Shown: piece by piece, positions 27,609 through 40,912 of the stretch
Layout of the letters: each line of letters begins with the position of its first letter
Position numbering within the stretch: the first letter of the stretch is position 1
NCBI RefSeq assembly: GCF_000012745.1
Contig: NC_007404.1
Span: 2,108,001 to 2,172,000, forward strand
DNA length: 64,000 nt
Reading direction: 5' to 3'
Source: Thiobacillus denitrificans ATCC 25259
GTDB taxonomy: Bacteria; Pseudomonadota; Gammaproteobacteria; Burkholderiales; Thiobacillaceae
Notes under the pieces: generated by a model
The model's database searches: none
Told to the model about the DNA's origin: nothing
What the model saw: the letters and a program-made list of their open reading frames with translations, nothing else
Program-made: the position numbers and the translations under genes

Positions 27609-28268
27609 ATGAACCGCCTGTCCCGCTTCTTCTCCCCCCTCTTCGTCGTCGCGCTGATGCTCGGCATGTCGGGCTGCGGCGCCAGCGAGCCCGGCAAGCA
27701 GAACGTCTCGACCGCACCGGCGGCAGGGCAGCCCGCCAACCCGCGCGTGCTGATCGAAACCTCGAAAGGCAACATCACGGTCGAACTCTTCGCCGCCAAC
27801 GCCCCGCGGTCGACCGCCAATTTCCTCGACTACGTCGGGCAGGGTTTCTACGACGGCACGATCTTCCACCGCGTGATTCCGGGTTTCATGATCCAGGGCG
27901 GCGGCATGACGGCGGACATGAATGAAAAACCCAACGGCGAGCCGATCCCGAACGAGGCCGACAACGGCCTCAAGAACCTGCGCGGGACGCTTGCGATGGC
28001 GCGCACCGGCGACCCACACTCGGCGACCTCGCAGTTCTTCATCAACGTCGTCGACAACGCGCTGCTCAACCACCGCGGCAAGAGCGTCCAGGGCTGGGGG
28101 TATGCGGTCTTCGGCCAGGTCGTCGACGGCATGGACGTCGTCGACGCGATCGTCGCGGTGCCACGCGGCCCCTGGGGACCGCACGACGACGTCCCGGTCG
28201 AGCCGGTCGTGATGCGGCGCGTGAGCCTGTTGCCGCCAGCCGCGTCGGCAGCAGCCGGCAAGCCATAA
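27609..28268 (+). CDS. Cyclophilin-type peptidyl-prolyl isomerase, lipoprotein
   Basis: A 219-aa predicted lipoprotein: lipobox MSGC with lipidation at about residue 23, then a short Ala/Pro linker and a cyclophilin domain (about residues 45-205). Visible domain motifs are [14 protein letters not shown], with the catalytic Arg, and [13 protein letters not shown]. It catalyses Xaa-Pro isomerisation, probably in the periplasm at a membrane. The stop TAA lies in a CATAAG context where a G at 28267 would have given the usual ATGA coupling to the next gene. Confidence 0.92.
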   Translation: MNRLSRFFSPLFVVALMLGMSGCGASEPGKQNVSTAPAAGQPANPRVLIETSKGNITVELFAANAPRSTANFLDYVGQGFYDGTIFHRVIPGFMIQGGGMTADMNEKPNGEPIPNEADNGLKNLRGTLAMARTGDPHSATSQFFINVVDNALLNHRGKSVQGWGYAVFGQVVDGMDVVDAIVAVPRGPWGPHDDVPVEPVVMRRVSLLPPAASAAAGKP

Positions 28269-29203
28269 GACCCGCGCTGTCGGCCTCGGCGAGGCTGCTG
28301 CTGCTCGGTTTCGCGGCGTTCGCCGCGCTCGCGCTCGGCCTGACCGCCGGCGCGCTGCCCGACGACAGGGAGCTCGCGGTCGAGATCCTGACCGCGCTGC
28401 GCGGACCGCGCGTCGCCGCGGCCTTCGCCTGCGGCGGCCTGCTCGCGCTCGCCGGGGCGCTGATGCAGACGCTGTTTCGCAACCCGCTCGCCGAGCCTTA
28501 CCTGCTCGGCGTTTCCGGCGGCGCCGGGCTGCTCGCGCTGCTCGGCATGGCAGCCGGGCTCGCCTGGCCCTGGATCTCGCTGCTCGCCTTCGCCGGCAGC
28601 TTGCTCGCGCTCGCGCTCGCGGCCGCGCTCGGCGGGCGACTGCTCGCACGCGATCACACCCCCTTGCTGCTCGCCGGCGTGATGCTCGCCGCAGGCTTCG
28701 GCGCGCTGATCGCCCTCGTGCTCTCCGTAGCGCCGGCCGAACGCCTCCCCGGCATGCTGTTCTTCCTGATGGGCGACCTCGCCTGGGTGGGCTACCCAGC
28801 ACTGCTGTGGGCCGTGCTCGCGCTCGCGCTCGCCGTTGCGCTGGCGCTGGCGGCGCGGCTCGACGTGCTGCAGCTCGCGCCGCTCAAGGCGGCTTCGCTC
28901 GGGGTCGCCGTCGCGCCGACGCGGTGGACCCTGTTCGCGCTCGCCGGCGCCTGCACCGCGCTCGTCGTCGCACAGGCCGGCAGCATCGGCTTCGTCGGCC
29001 TGATGGTCCCGCATGCGCTCCGGCGTCTCGGCTTTTCCGGCCACCGGCTCCTGCTTCCGGCAGCGGCGCTCGGCGGCGGCAGTCTGCTGGTGCTCGCGGA
29101 CGCGCTGGCGCGCACCCTGATCGCGCCGCGGGAGTTGCCCGTCGGGGTGCTCACGGCCTTGCTCGGCGTCCCCCTCATGTTGTGGCTGCTGCGCAAGCCG
29201 TGA
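28265..29203 (+). CDS. FecCD/BtuC-type ABC importer permease with no canonical start codon
   Basis: Inner-membrane permease of a cobalamin, haem or siderophore importer, about 312 aa. Family sequence begins at least by [20 protein letters not shown] (about 28397) and continues through [34 protein letters not shown] and a C-terminal [19 protein letters not shown]. In this frame there is no ATG, GTG or TTG between 28202 and the internal ATG at 28463, which would delete the first helices. The expected start position reads ATA (28265), overlapping the upstream stop as ATAA. It is coupled to the ATPase by GTGA. The boundary at the 5' end is uncertain. Confidence 0.75.
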   Translation: MRPALSASARLLLLGFAAFAALALGLTAGALPDDRELAVEILTALRGPRVAAAFACGGLLALAGALMQTLFRNPLAEPYLLGVSGGAGLLALLGMAAGLAWPWISLLAFAGSLLALALAAALGGRLLARDHTPLLLAGVMLAAGFGALIALVLSVAPAERLPGMLFFLMGDLAWVGYPALLWAVLALALAVALALAARLDVLQLAPLKAASLGVAVAPTRWTLFALAGACTALVVAQAGSIGFVGLMVPHALRRLGFSGHRLLLPAAALGGGSLLVLADALARTLIAPRELPVGVLTALLGVPLMLWLLRKP

Positions 29204-29919
29204 GCCTCGCCGCGCACGCGCTCGGCCTGCAGGTGAACGGCCGCAGCCTCGTCGACGCACTCGAACTCACGCTCGAGCCCGGCGAAGTCGTCGGCATCCT
29301 CGGCGCCAACGGCGCGGGCAAGTCGACGCTGCTGAACGTACTGGGCGGCCTCAGGGCGCCTGAATCCGGCACGGTCACGCTCGACGGCCAGCCGCTCGGC
29401 GCGCTGTCGCCGCTTGCGCGGGCGCGGCACATCGGCCTCCTGCCGCAGGGCGACGAAGCCGGCTTCTTCGGCGGCGTCGCCGACTTCGTCGCGCTCGGCC
29501 GTCACCCTTTCGGCCGCGACCGATTCGACCTCGCACCGCTGCTGCACGAATGGGAACTCGACGCCTTCGCGCGGCGGCCGCTGGACAGCCTGTCCGGCGG
29601 CGAGCGCCAGCGCGCACGCCTCGCACAACTCGCGGTGCAGGCGCCGCGCGTCGCGCTGCTCGACGAGCCGCTGACGCATCTCGACCCGGCGCACCAGGCG
29701 CGCCTGCTCGCCTGGGTACGCGCCGAGGCCGACGCGGGCCGCAGCGTCGCGCTGACACTGCACGATCCGAACTGGGCAGCGTGCCATTGCGATCGGCTGC
29801 TGTTCCTGTATGGGGACGGGCGTTGGCGGCTCGGCGCGACCGCCGACCTGCTCACCCCGGCGTCGCTCGAGACCCTTTACGGGCCGGCGACCGCGGCCTT
29901 GTGGCGCCGCGGTGCCTGA
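29200..29919 (+). CDS. BtuD/FecE-type ABC importer ATPase
   Basis: A 239-aa ATP-binding subunit. Walker A is GANGAGKST, the signature is LSGGERQRARLAQL, Walker B is VALLDEPLTHLDP and the switch His is in LTLHDPNW. GTG 29200 overlaps the permease stop. No substrate-binding protein or TonB receptor is nearby, so the ligand (cobalamin, haem, ferric siderophore) cannot be named. If the permease has lost its start, this subunit may be orphaned. Confidence 0.88.
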   Translation: MSLAAHALGLQVNGRSLVDALELTLEPGEVVGILGANGAGKSTLLNVLGGLRAPESGTVTLDGQPLGALSPLARARHIGLLPQGDEAGFFGGVADFVALGRHPFGRDRFDLAPLLHEWELDAFARRPLDSLSGGERQRARLAQLAVQAPRVALLDEPLTHLDPAHQARLLAWVRAEADAGRSVALTLHDPNWAACHCDRLLFLYGDGRWRLGATADLLTPASLETLYGPATAALWRRGA

Positions 29920-29967
29920 ACGCGCGGGCGCGCCATCGCCCGCGCCGGCCGCACCGCACCCAGCCTG

Positions 29968-29973
29968 TATAAT
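29968..29973 (+). promoter_or_regulatory. Candidate -10 box of pcnB
   Basis: TATAAT 36 bases before the pcnB ATG. There is no good -35. Confidence 0.4.
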
Positions 29974-30009
29974 CGGCCCTCTGCTCGACTCCGCTGCTTC
30001 GCGCCCTCA

Positions 30010-31398
30010 ATGATCCGCCGCATCATCAACAAAGTATTTGGCCGCACCTCGCGCGCCTCACGCAGCGAGGCGAAAATCCTGCCTCTGAAAATGCACGGCA
30101 TCCGGCGCGAACAGCTCGACGATTGCGCCCTCAAGGTGTGCGAAACCCTGGCCCAGGCGGGGTTCAAAGGCTACCTGGTCGGCGGCGCGGTGCGCGATCT
30201 CCTGCTCGGCGGCACGCCGAAGGACTTCGACGTCGCGACCGACGCGACGCCGGAAGAGGTGCGCCGGCTGTTCCGCCGCTCGCGCATCATCGGCCGCCGC
30301 TTCCAGATCGTGCACGTCATGTGCGGGCGCGAGACGATCGAAGTCACGACCTTCCGCGCCAACGGCCAGAAGGAGGCCGAAGACGAAGACGCGCACGGCG
30401 ACGATGCGCCGGCTGCGTCGAGGCGCCTGACCGACGAGCACGGGCGCCTGCTGTCGGACAACGTGTTCGGCAGCATGGCGGACGACGCGGCGCGCCGCGA
30501 CTTCACGATCAACGCGCTCTACTACGACCCCGCGCGCGAAGAGGTGCACGACTATTTCGGCGGCGTCGGCGACTGCAAGAAGCGGGTGCTGCGCATGATC
30601 GGGGATCCCGAGACGCGCTACCGCGAAGACCCGGTTCGCATGCTGCGCGCCGCACGCTTTGCGGCCAAGCTCGACTTCCACATCGATCCCGAGACGCGCA
30701 AGCCGGTCGCCACGCTGGCCCCCCTGCTCGCCAACATCCCGCGTGCGCGCATCTTCGACGAGGCGCTCAAACTGTTGCTCTCGGGCCACGCGCTGCGCGG
30801 CGTCCACCAGTTACGCGCCGAGGGGCTGCACCACGGCATGCTGCCGCTGCTCGACACCATACTCGACGACACGACCGGCGAGCGTTTCATCACCGCGGCG
30901 CTGAAGAGCACCGACGCGCGCATCCAGTCCGACCGCCCGTCGTCGCCGGCCTTCCTGTTCGGGACCCTGTTGTGGCCCCAGGTCGTCAAGCGCTGGAAAG
31001 CGCTCGAAGCGGCCGGCGAAAAACCGCAGCCGGCCTTGTTCGTCGCGATGGACGAGGTGCTCGACGCGCAGCGCGGCCAGCTCGCCATCCCGCGCCGCTA
31101 CGACGGCATGATGAAGGAAATCTGGGCGCTGCAGCCGCGCTTCGAGCAGCGCGGCGGGCAGCGGCCGTTCCGCCTGCTCGAACATCCGCGCTTCCGCGCC
31201 GCCTACGACTTCCTGCTGCTGCGCGCCGAAGCGGGCGAGGTCCCGAGCGAGCTCGGGGAATGGTGGACGCGCTTCCAGGAGGTCGACGACGACGCACGCG
31301 CCGGAATGCTCCTCGCCGACACGGCCGCCAAGCCGCGGCGGCGCCGCAAGCGCAGGAAGCCCGGCGAGGAAGGCGCGCGCGAGACGCAACCGGCATGA
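30010..31398 (+). CDS. pcnB: Poly(A) polymerase I
   Basis: Adds 3' poly(A) tails that promote RNA decay. The 462-aa protein is a class II nucleotidyltransferase: YLVGGAVRDLLLGGTPKDFD contains the G-G-x2-R-D loop and catalytic Asp, followed by RDFTINALYYD and the RNA-binding motif RYREDPVRMLRAARFAAKL. The length and the Lys/Arg-rich tail (PRRRRKRRKP) separate PcnB from tRNA CCA-adding enzymes. It overlaps folK through ATGA, the usual pcnB-folK pairing. Confidence 0.96.
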   Translation: MIRRIINKVFGRTSRASRSEAKILPLKMHGIRREQLDDCALKVCETLAQAGFKGYLVGGAVRDLLLGGTPKDFDVATDATPEEVRRLFRRSRIIGRRFQIVHVMCGRETIEVTTFRANGQKEAEDEDAHGDDAPAASRRLTDEHGRLLSDNVFGSMADDAARRDFTINALYYDPAREEVHDYFGGVGDCKKRVLRMIGDPETRYREDPVRMLRAARFAAKLDFHIDPETRKPVATLAPLLANIPRARIFDEALKLLLSGHALRGVHQLRAEGLHHGMLPLLDTILDDTTGERFITAALKSTDARIQSDRPSSPAFLFGTLLWPQVVKRWKALEAAGEKPQPALFVAMDEVLDAQRGQLAIPRRYDGMMKEIWALQPRFEQRGGQRPFRLLEHPRFRAAYDFLLLRAEAGEVPSELGEWWTRFQEVDDDARAGMLLADTAAKPRRRRKRRKPGEEGARETQPA

Positions 31399-31901
31399 AG
31401 GTCGTCGCCACCATCGGCCTCGGCGCCAACCTCAACGACCCGGCGGCACAGGTCGAATATGCGCTGGCCGAGCTCGACCGCCTGCCCGCGACGCGCCTGC
31501 TTGCGCGCTCCAGCCTGTACGCCTCGTCCCCGGTCGGCTACGTCGACCAGCCCGACTTCATCAACGCCGTGGCGCAGGTCGAAACCGGCCTCGCACCGCG
31601 CGCGCTGCTCGCCGCGCTGCTCGACATCGAACAACGCCACGGGCGCGAGCGCAGTTTCCGCAACGCGCCGCGCACGCTCGACCTCGACCTGCTGCTATAC
31701 GGCAGCGCACGCTTCCACGAAGACGGCCTGACGCTGCCACATCCGCGCATGCACGAACGCGCGTTCGTGCTCCTGCCACTGCTCGAAATCGCCGCACAGA
31801 CCGTGATTCCCGGACGCGGGCCGGCGGAGGACTGGCTTGCCGCAGCGAGCGGGCAGAACGTCGCCCTGCTTCCCCCTTCCCCTGCCGCCGCTCACGCATG
31901 A
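31395..31901 (+). CDS. folK: 6-hydroxymethyl-dihydropterin pyrophosphokinase
   Basis: Folate pathway enzyme transferring pyrophosphate from ATP to hydroxymethyl-dihydropterin. The 168-aa protein has IGLGANLNDP at the N-terminus, YVDQPDFINAVAQVET and the signature RTLDLDLLLYG with the magnesium-binding Asp pair, then LPHPRMHERAFVLLPL. ATG 31395 overlaps the pcnB stop. The 3' end overlaps the next kinase gene by 4 bases. Confidence 0.97.
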   Translation: MKVVATIGLGANLNDPAAQVEYALAELDRLPATRLLARSSLYASSPVGYVDQPDFINAVAQVETGLAPRALLAALLDIEQRHGRERSFRNAPRTLDLDLLLYGSARFHEDGLTLPHPRMHERAFVLLPLLEIAAQTVIPGRGPAEDWLAAASGQNVALLPPSPAAAHA

Positions 31902-32539
31902 CGTCATCCCGCTACCGTTACATCGTCGTCGAAGGCCCGATCGGCGCCGGCAAGACCAGTCTCACGCACAAGCTGGCCGAACGTCTCGGCGCCGACCTGC
32001 TGCTCGAGAACGCGGGCGACAACCCTTTCCTGCCGCGCTTCTATCAGGAACCGCGCCGTTACGCGCTGCCGACGCAGCTGCATTTCCTGTTCGACCGCTC
32101 GCGCCAGTTGCGTGATCTTGGCCAGGGCGACCTGTTCCGCAGCGGAACGGTGTCGGACTTCCTGATCGACAAGGACATGCTGTTCGCGCGCCTGAATCTC
32201 GACGACGACGAGTTCGAGCTCTACCAGAAGGTCTACGCCGACCTCGCGCCGCAGGCGGCGACGCCCGATCTCGTGATCTACCTGCAGGCGCCGACGGAGA
32301 CGCTGCACGAGCGCGTCCGTCGCCGCGGGATCGATTTCGAGCGCGGCATGGACGCGGCGTATCTGGAGCGGCTCGCCAACAGCTACAGCGAATTCTTCCA
32401 TCGCTACGACGCGGCGCCGCTTCTGATCGTCAACACCAGCCACCTCAACTTCGCGCAGAACGAGGCCGATTTCGAGCTGCTGCTCGAACGCATGAACAAG
32501 ATGCGCGGACCGCGCGAGTTCTTCAGCCGGGCCGCGTGA
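31898..32539 (+). CDS. Deoxynucleoside kinase family protein
   Basis: A 213-aa kinase of the deoxyadenosine/deoxyguanosine kinase family. The P-loop is [25 protein letters not shown] is the D-R/K region near the sugar site, and [14 protein letters not shown] is the lid. It probably phosphorylates a deoxynucleoside for salvage; the exact base is not decidable. The location between folK and panB is common in betaproteobacteria. Its stop is 1 base before the panB ATG. Confidence 0.88.
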   Translation: MTSSRYRYIVVEGPIGAGKTSLTHKLAERLGADLLLENAGDNPFLPRFYQEPRRYALPTQLHFLFDRSRQLRDLGQGDLFRSGTVSDFLIDKDMLFARLNLDDDEFELYQKVYADLAPQAATPDLVIYLQAPTETLHERVRRRGIDFERGMDAAYLERLANSYSEFFHRYDAAPLLIVNTSHLNFAQNEADFELLLERMNKMRGPREFFSRAA

Positions 32540-32540
32540 C

Positions 32541-33329
32541 ATGCCGGTGACGCTCTCGACGCTAAAAGCGCTGCGGCAGAAGGGCGAGAAGATCGCCGTG
32601 CTCACGTGCTACGACGCGAGCTTCGCGCGCGTGTTCGACGCCGCCGGCGTCGACGTCCTGCTCGTCGGCGATTCGCTCGGCATGGTGATCCAGGGCCACG
32701 CCTCGACGCTGCCCGTCAAACTGGCCGAAATGGCGTATCACACGCGCTGCGTCGCGGCCGGAACGACGCGCGCCTTCATCGTCGCCGACCTGCCTTTCGG
32801 CAGCTACCAGCCGTCGCCGGAGCGCGCCTACACGGCGGCCGCGCGCCTGATGGCGGCCGGCGCGCACATGATCAAGCTCGAAGGCGGTGCGGTCATGGTC
32901 GACACGGTCGCGTTTCTTGCCGCGCGCGGCATTCCGGTGTGCGCCCACCTCGGGCTTCTGCCGCAGTCGGTCAACCAGCTCGGCGGCTACCGGGTGCAGG
33001 GGCGCGAGGACGGCGACGCCGCACAGCTCGTCGCCGACGCCCGCGCGCTCGAGGCAGCCGGTGCGGGACTGATCGTGCTCGAAATGGTGCCTGCGGCGCT
33101 GGCGAAGACCGTCACCGCGGCGCTGTCGATGCCAACCATCGGCATCGGGGCCGGTGCCGACTGCGCGGGACAGGTCCTCGTGTCCTACGACATGCTCGGC
33201 CTCTATCCGCGCGCGCCGAAGTTCTCGAAGAATTTTCTCGCCGGCGCCGGCAGCGTCGACGCCGCCGTGCGCGCCTACGTCGCGGCAGTCAAGGACGGCA
33301 GCTTCCCCGCCGCCGAACACGCGTTCTGA
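32541..33329 (+). CDS. panB: 3-methyl-2-oxobutanoate hydroxymethyltransferase
   Basis: First committed step of pantothenate synthesis. The 262-aa TIM-barrel protein has [33 protein letters not shown] with the Mg-binding Asp, MIKLEGG and the later [22 protein letters not shown]. Length is standard. It shares one base with panC (TGATG), so translation is coupled. Confidence 0.98.
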
Positions 33330-34180
33330 TGCAGGTCGTCCATACCGTCGCCGACCTGCGCGCGGCGCTTTCGGAAGCGGACCGCAGCGCATTCGTGCCG
33401 ACGATGGGCAACCTCCACGCCGGCCACGTCTCGCTCGTCGAACTCGCGAAGCGGCACGGCGGCCCGGTCGTCGCGAGCATCTTCGTCAACCCGCTGCAGT
33501 TCGGCGCCGGCGAGGACTTCGAACGCTATCCGCGCACGCTCGCCGCCGACTGCGACAAACTCGCCGAAGCGGGCTGCGACCTCGTCTTCGCGCCGGACAC
33601 GAGCGCGCTCTATCCGGTCGCGCAGACGTTCAGGGTCGACGTTCCCGCCGCGCTCGCCGAGGATCTCTGCGGCGCGTTTCGACCCGGACACTTCGCTGGC
33701 GTGGCGACCGTCGTGCTCAAGCTCTTCAATCTGGTTCGCCCGCAGGTCGCGGTGTTCGGCCGCAAGGATTACCAGCAGCTCCTGGTCGTCCGGGAAATGG
33801 TGCGGCAGTTCAACCTGCCGATCGACATCGTGGCCGGGGCGACGCTGCGCGACCCCGACGGCCTCGCGATGAGCTCGCGCAACGGCTATCTGAGCGCCGC
33901 CGAACGCGCGCAGGCACCGCAACTGCAGCGCGAACTCGCCGCGATCGTCGCTGCGATCGACGGTGGCGCACGGAATTTCGCCGCCCTCGCGGCGGCCGCG
34001 CGGCAGCGTCTGACGGGCGCCGGATGGCGCGTCGACTATGTCGAAATCCGGGACGCAGAAAGTCTGAAGACCGCGACGCAGGAGACCGAGGCGCTGGTCG
34101 TGCTCGCGGCAGCCTGGCTCGGGCAGACCCGCCTCATCGACAACCTCGAAGTCACGTCCGCAGCCGGCATCGCCGCCTGA
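33329..34180 (+). CDS. panC: Pantothenate synthetase
   Basis: Joins pantoate and beta-alanine with ATP. The 283-aa protein has the HIGH-like motif [12 protein letters not shown] (normally GxLHxGH), [36 protein letters not shown] and the KMSKS-like MSSRNGYLS. The start ATG 33329 overlaps the panB stop. Confidence 0.98.
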
Positions 34181-34199
34181 GCGTCACAGGCGCCGCCCT

Positions 34200-34227
34200 T
34201 TGGCCCCTTCCCCCCGAAGGGTATAAT
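34200..34227 (+). promoter_or_regulatory. Promoter of panD
   Basis: TTGGCC, a 16-base spacer, then a perfect TATAAT at 34222-34227, followed 33 bases later by the panD ATG, which has GTGAGGG as ribosome-binding site. panD thus has its own promoter in addition to any read-through from panBC. Confidence 0.65.
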
Positions 34228-34260
34228 GTCGCTCCTTTTTGTGATTGTGAGGGCACCGTC

Positions 34261-34641
34261 ATGCAAAGAACGATGCTCAAGTCCAAGCTGCATCGCGCGA
34301 CCGTCACGCATTCCGAGCTGCATTACGAAGGCTCGTGCGCCATCGACGAGTCGCTGCTCGAAGCGGCCAATATCCACGAGTACGAGCAGATCCAGATCTA
34401 CAACGTCAGCAACGGCGAGCGCTTCACCACCTATGCCATCCGCGCGGCGCGCGGGTCGGGCGTCATCTCGGTGAACGGCGCCGCGGCGCACAAGGCGAAT
34501 CCCGGCGACCTCGTCATCATCGCCACCTATGCGACGTACAACGAACTCGAGATGGCGCGCTACGCGCCCGAACTCGTCTACGTCGACGCCGCCAACGCCA
34601 TCGTCGACACGCGCCAGACGATCCCGGTCCAGGCTGCCTAG
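34261..34641 (+). CDS. panD: Aspartate 1-decarboxylase (pyruvoyl enzyme)
   Basis: Makes beta-alanine for pantothenate. The 126-aa proenzyme has the self-cleavage site at Gly24-Ser25 within YEGSCAID, exactly as in characterised PanD, where the Ser becomes the pyruvoyl group. [19 protein letters not shown] and the Lys9 region ([12 protein letters not shown]) are also typical. It ends 3 bases before the convergent glgP stop. Confidence 0.98.
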
Positions 34642-34644
34642 GAC

Positions 34645-37150
<2,506 letters not shown>

Positions 37151-37158
<8 letters not shown>

Positions 37159-38647
37159 CGGGTTCTCCGGCGGAATCGGCCGCGTAGAGCGCGAGGTAGT
37201 GGCCGGCGCTTTCCCGCCAGTCGAAGGACAGGCGCATTCCGGTCTGCTGCACGCGGCGCCACAGCGAGGGCTGACGGTAGAGGGCAAGCGCGCGGCGGAC
37301 CGCGTCGACGAAATGCGCCACGTCCGGCGTGTCGAAGACGAAGCCATTCGCGCTGCCGTCCGCCAGGCTCGCTTCGTTGGTGTCGACGATGGTGTCGGCG
37401 AGGCCGCCCGTCTTGAACACGATCGGCAAGGTGCCGTAACGCAGGCTGTACATCTGGTTCAGGCCGCAGGGTTCGAAGCGCGACGGCATCAGGAACATGT
37501 CGGCGCCGGCCTCGATCTGGTGCGCCAGCGCCTCGTCGTAGCCGATCTCGACGAAGACGCGCGTCGGGTGCTGGCGGGCCAGCCGGGTGAGCCTCTGCTC
37601 GTAGGCGGCCTGGCCGCTGCCGAGCAACACGAAACGCGCATCGGTTTCGGCGAGCAGCAGCGGCATCGCCGCGAGCACCCAGTCGATGCCCTTCTGCTCG
37701 ACGAGGCGGCCGACCAGGCCGACGAGCGGCGCCTGCAGCGCGGCTTCGTCGGCCGCCGGCAGAAAACGTTCGAGCAGCGCCTGCTTGTCGCGCCGCTTGC
37801 CCGGCAGAATGCGTCCCGCGGTGTAGCGCGCGCGTAGATGCGGGTCGTCAGCCGGGTCCCAGGTCGCGCTATCGATGCCGTTGAGAATTCCGTGCAGCTT
37901 GTGGCGGCGCGAGCGCAGCAGGCCGTCGAGTCCGTAGCCGAAGGCCGGCGTGCAGATTTCCTCGGCATAGGTCGGGCTTACGGTGGTGACCGCGTCGGCG
38001 TAGACGATGCCCGCCTTCAGCATCGAAAAGCCGCCGTGAAACTCGACGCCCTCGTGCGACCACCAATGCGCCGGCAGTTGCAGGCGCAGGAAGTCGCCGT
38101 GCGGGAAGTGGCCGCCGTAGGCGAGGTTGTGGATCGTGAACACCGTCCGCGGACGTGCCGGCAGGTCGGCGAGGAAAGCCGGCACGAGTCCGGTCTGCCA
38201 GTCGTGGGTGTGCACGACGTCCGGCAGCCAGCCGGCCTCGTGGGCATCCTGTGCGAGCAGCGCGGCGACGCGCGCGAACACCGCGAAACGCTCGGCATTG
38301 TCGGGCCAGTCATAGCCCGTGACGTCGACGTAAGGATTGCCCGGGCGATCGAACAGCGGCGGGCAATCGACGATCCACAGCGGGAAATCGAACCCCGGAT
38401 GACGCGTCTCGAGCACGCGCGCGGCGACCGGCCCCTCCGCCCCGCGCACGTCGAACCAGGCGACTATCCGCACCTGGTCGAGCTGGCGCAGGAGCGTACG
38501 ATAGCCGGGCAGCAGGAGTCGGACGCCGACGCCGAGGCCGTGCAAGGCCTGGGGAAGTCCGTGCAGGACGTCGCCGAGTCCGCCCGTCTTGACCAGGGGA
38601 AAGGCCTCGCTCGCGACGAACAGCACCTTCATTGCTCCGCGTTTCAT
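37151..38647 (-). CDS. glgA: Glycogen synthase (ADP-glucose type)
   Basis: Extends alpha-1,4 glucan chains from ADP-glucose. The 498-aa GT5 enzyme has the ADP-glucose motif [14 protein letters not shown] near residue 20, [14 protein letters not shown], and the catalytic region [20 protein letters not shown] near residue 380. The start could be 38647 or the ATG five codons later; the second gives the usual [10 protein letters not shown]-terminus. It lies between glgB and glgP in the same direction. Confidence 0.97.
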
Positions 38648-38689
38648 TGTTATTTCCCGTCGTTCTTGTCGAATCCATCTGCGTCCCCT

Positions 38690-40912
38690 TCAGGGACAGG
38701 GCTTGAGGAAAATCGCCCCGAGCGGCGGCAGCGTCACTTCGATCGACTGCCCGAAGCCCATCCAAGGCACGGCGGCGGGATACAAGGGCTTGCCGTTGCC
38801 GAGGTTGCTGCCGCCGTAGTACATCGAATCGCTGTTCAGCACCTCGCACCACGCGCCCGCGCGGGGCACGCCGATGCGATAGCCGTGCCGCGGCACCGGC
38901 GTGAAATTGAGCAGGACGACGATCGGCGGCGCGCCGTCGGGTCCCTCGCGGACGAGGCTCAGCACCGACTGGTCGGCGTCGTGACAGTCGATCCAGCGGA
39001 AGCCGCGCGGGTCGAAATCCCAGAAGTGCAGCGCCGCCTCGTCGCGGTAGAGCCGGTTGAGGTCGCGCAGCAGCGCGCGGATGCCGTCGTGCTCGGGAAA
39101 GCCGAGCAGGACCCAGTCGAGCTGTCCCGCTTCGCGCCACTCGTTCCACTGGCCGAATTCGCCGCCCATGAAGAGCAGCTTCTTGCCCGGATGCGCATAC
39201 TGCCAGGCGTAGAGCAGACGCAGATTGGCGAAGCGCTGCCAGCGGTCGCCCGGCATCTTGTCGAGCAGGCTTTTCTTCAGGTGCACGACCTCGTCGTGCG
39301 ACAGCGGCAGCACGAAATTCTCGCTCCACGCGTACATCTGGCTGAAGGTCAGCTGGTTATGCTGATACTTGCGGTAGACCGGCTCCTTCTCGATGTAGTC
39401 GAGCGTGTCGTTCATCCACCCCATGTTCCATTTCATCGAGAAGCCGAGGCCGCCGAGCTCGATCGGCCGCGACACCGCCGGCCACGCCGTCGACTCCTCA
39501 GCGATCGTGATCGCCCCCGGAAAACGCGCGTGGACCTCGGCGTTGACCTCGTGCAGGAAATGGATCGCCTCGAGGTTCTCGCGTCCGCCGTGCTGGTTCG
39601 GCAGCCATTCGCCGTGGCGCCGCGAATAGTCGAGGTAGAGCATCGACGCGACCGCATCGACCCTGAGACCGTCGATGTGAAACTCCTCGAGCCAGTAGAG
39701 CGCATTGGCGACGAGGAAATTGCGCACCTCATTGCGGCCGAAATCGAAGACCAGCGTGCCCCAGTCCTGATGCTCGCCGCGGCGCGGGTCGGCATGTTCA
39801 TAGAGCGGCTCGCCGGTGAAGCGGGCGAGCGCGAAATCGTCCTTGGGGAAATGCCCCGGCACCCAGTCGAGCAGCACGCCGAGCCCGGCCTGGTGGCACG
39901 CGTCGACGAAGGCGCGCAGGTCGTCGGGCGAGCCGAAGCGCGCCGTCGCTGCGTAGTAACCCGAGACCTGGTAGCCCCACGAGGCGTCGAACGGATGCTC
40001 GGCGACCGGCAGCAATTCGATGTGGGTGTAGCCCAGATCGCGCACATAGGGAATCAGCTCGGCCGTGAGTTCGCGCCAGCTGTAGAAGCTGCCGTCGGCG
40101 CGGCGGCGCCACGAACCGGGATGGACTTCGTAGACGCTCATCGGCCGGTGCTGCCAGTCGAAGCGCGTGCGCGCGGCAAGCCACTCGGCGTCGCCCCAGG
40201 CGTAGGGGCGCTCGTCGGGCACGCGGCTGGTCGTTTCGGGGCGCAGGAACATCTGCCGCGCGTAGGGATCGGTCTTGGTCACGCGCTCGCCGTGGCGGCC
40301 GAGGATTTCGTATTTGTAGGCGTGCCCCGCCTCCAGCCCGGGGATGAACAGCTCCCAGACCCCCGAGACGCCGCGACAGCGCATCGGATGGCGCCGGCCG
40401 TCCCAGTCGTTGAAGTCGCCGACGACGCTGACGCGCAGCACGGCCGGCGCCCACACCGCGAACAGACAGCCGGTGACGCCGTCGACGGTCTTCACGCGCG
40501 CACCGAGCACCTTCCAGATCTCGAAATGGCGACCCTCGCCGAACAGATACAAATCCATCTCGCCGAGTTGCGGCGCGAAGCTGTAGGGCGAGCGCAGGCG
40601 CTGCCAGGCGCCGCTGCGCTTGTCCTGCCAGGTCAGCAGCGGATGCGCTTCGAGCGCCGTCCCGGGCGGCAATAGACGCTCGAAACAATCGGTGCCGGGC
40701 ACGCGCGTCATGCGCACGCCGGCGACTTCGACCGCCTCGGCGGCGGGCAGGAAGGCGCGGACGAGCTTGCTGCCGTCGGGCTGGACGTGCACGCCGAGCA
40801 CCTCGAAGGGATCGTGGTGCAGGCCGGCCTGCAGACGCTGGATCGGCGCGCTCGGCGCGAGCGCCACGGACGCTTCACTGCCGGCCTGCGTGGCCTCGAC
40901 TAGCTTGCGCAT
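38690..40912 (-). CDS. glgB: 1,4-alpha-glucan branching enzyme
   Basis: Creates alpha-1,6 branches in glycogen. The 740-aa GH13 enzyme has an N-terminal CBM48-type domain pair (with [18 protein letters not shown]), then the catalytic barrel: [29 protein letters not shown], the nucleophile in [14 protein letters not shown], the acid/base Glu in IAEESTAWP and [11 protein letters not shown] 40912 overlaps the malQ end by 13 bases; the long upstream extension on this strand reads through malQ and is not family sequence. Confidence 0.97.
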   Translation of the reverse strand: MRKLVEATQAGSEASVALAPSAPIQRLQAGLHHDPFEVLGVHVQPDGSKLVRAFLPAAEAVEVAGVRMTRVPGTDCFERLLPPGTALEAHPLLTWQDKRSGAWQRLRSPYSFAPQLGEMDLYLFGEGRHFEIWKVLGARVKTVDGVTGCLFAVWAPAVLRVSVVGDFNDWDGRRHPMRCRGVSGVWELFIPGLEAGHAYKYEILGRHGERVTKTDPYARQMFLRPETTSRVPDERPYAWGDAEWLAARTRFDWQHRPMSVYEVHPGSWRRRADGSFYSWRELTAELIPYVRDLGYTHIELLPVAEHPFDASWGYQVSGYYAATARFGSPDDLRAFVDACHQAGLGVLLDWVPGHFPKDDFALARFTGEPLYEHADPRRGEHQDWGTLVFDFGRNEVRNFLVANALYWLEEFHIDGLRVDAVASMLYLDYSRRHGEWLPNQHGGRENLEAIHFLHEVNAEVHARFPGAITIAEESTAWPAVSRPIELGGLGFSMKWNMGWMNDTLDYIEKEPVYRKYQHNQLTFSQMYAWSENFVLPLSHDEVVHLKKSLLDKMPGDRWQRFANLRLLYAWQYAHPGKKLLFMGGEFGQWNEWREAGQLDWVLLGFPEHDGIRALLRDLNRLYRDEAALHFWDFDPRGFRWIDCHDADQSVLSLVREGPDGAPPIVVLLNFTPVPRHGYRIGVPRAGAWCEVLNSDSMYYGGSNLGNGKPLYPAAVPWMGFGQSIEVTLPPLGAIFLKPCP

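Noticed and set aside
37838-40675. A 945-aa open frame on the plus strand opposite glgA/glgB
   Set aside because: No ribosome-binding site or family motifs; glgA and glgB on the other strand are certain.
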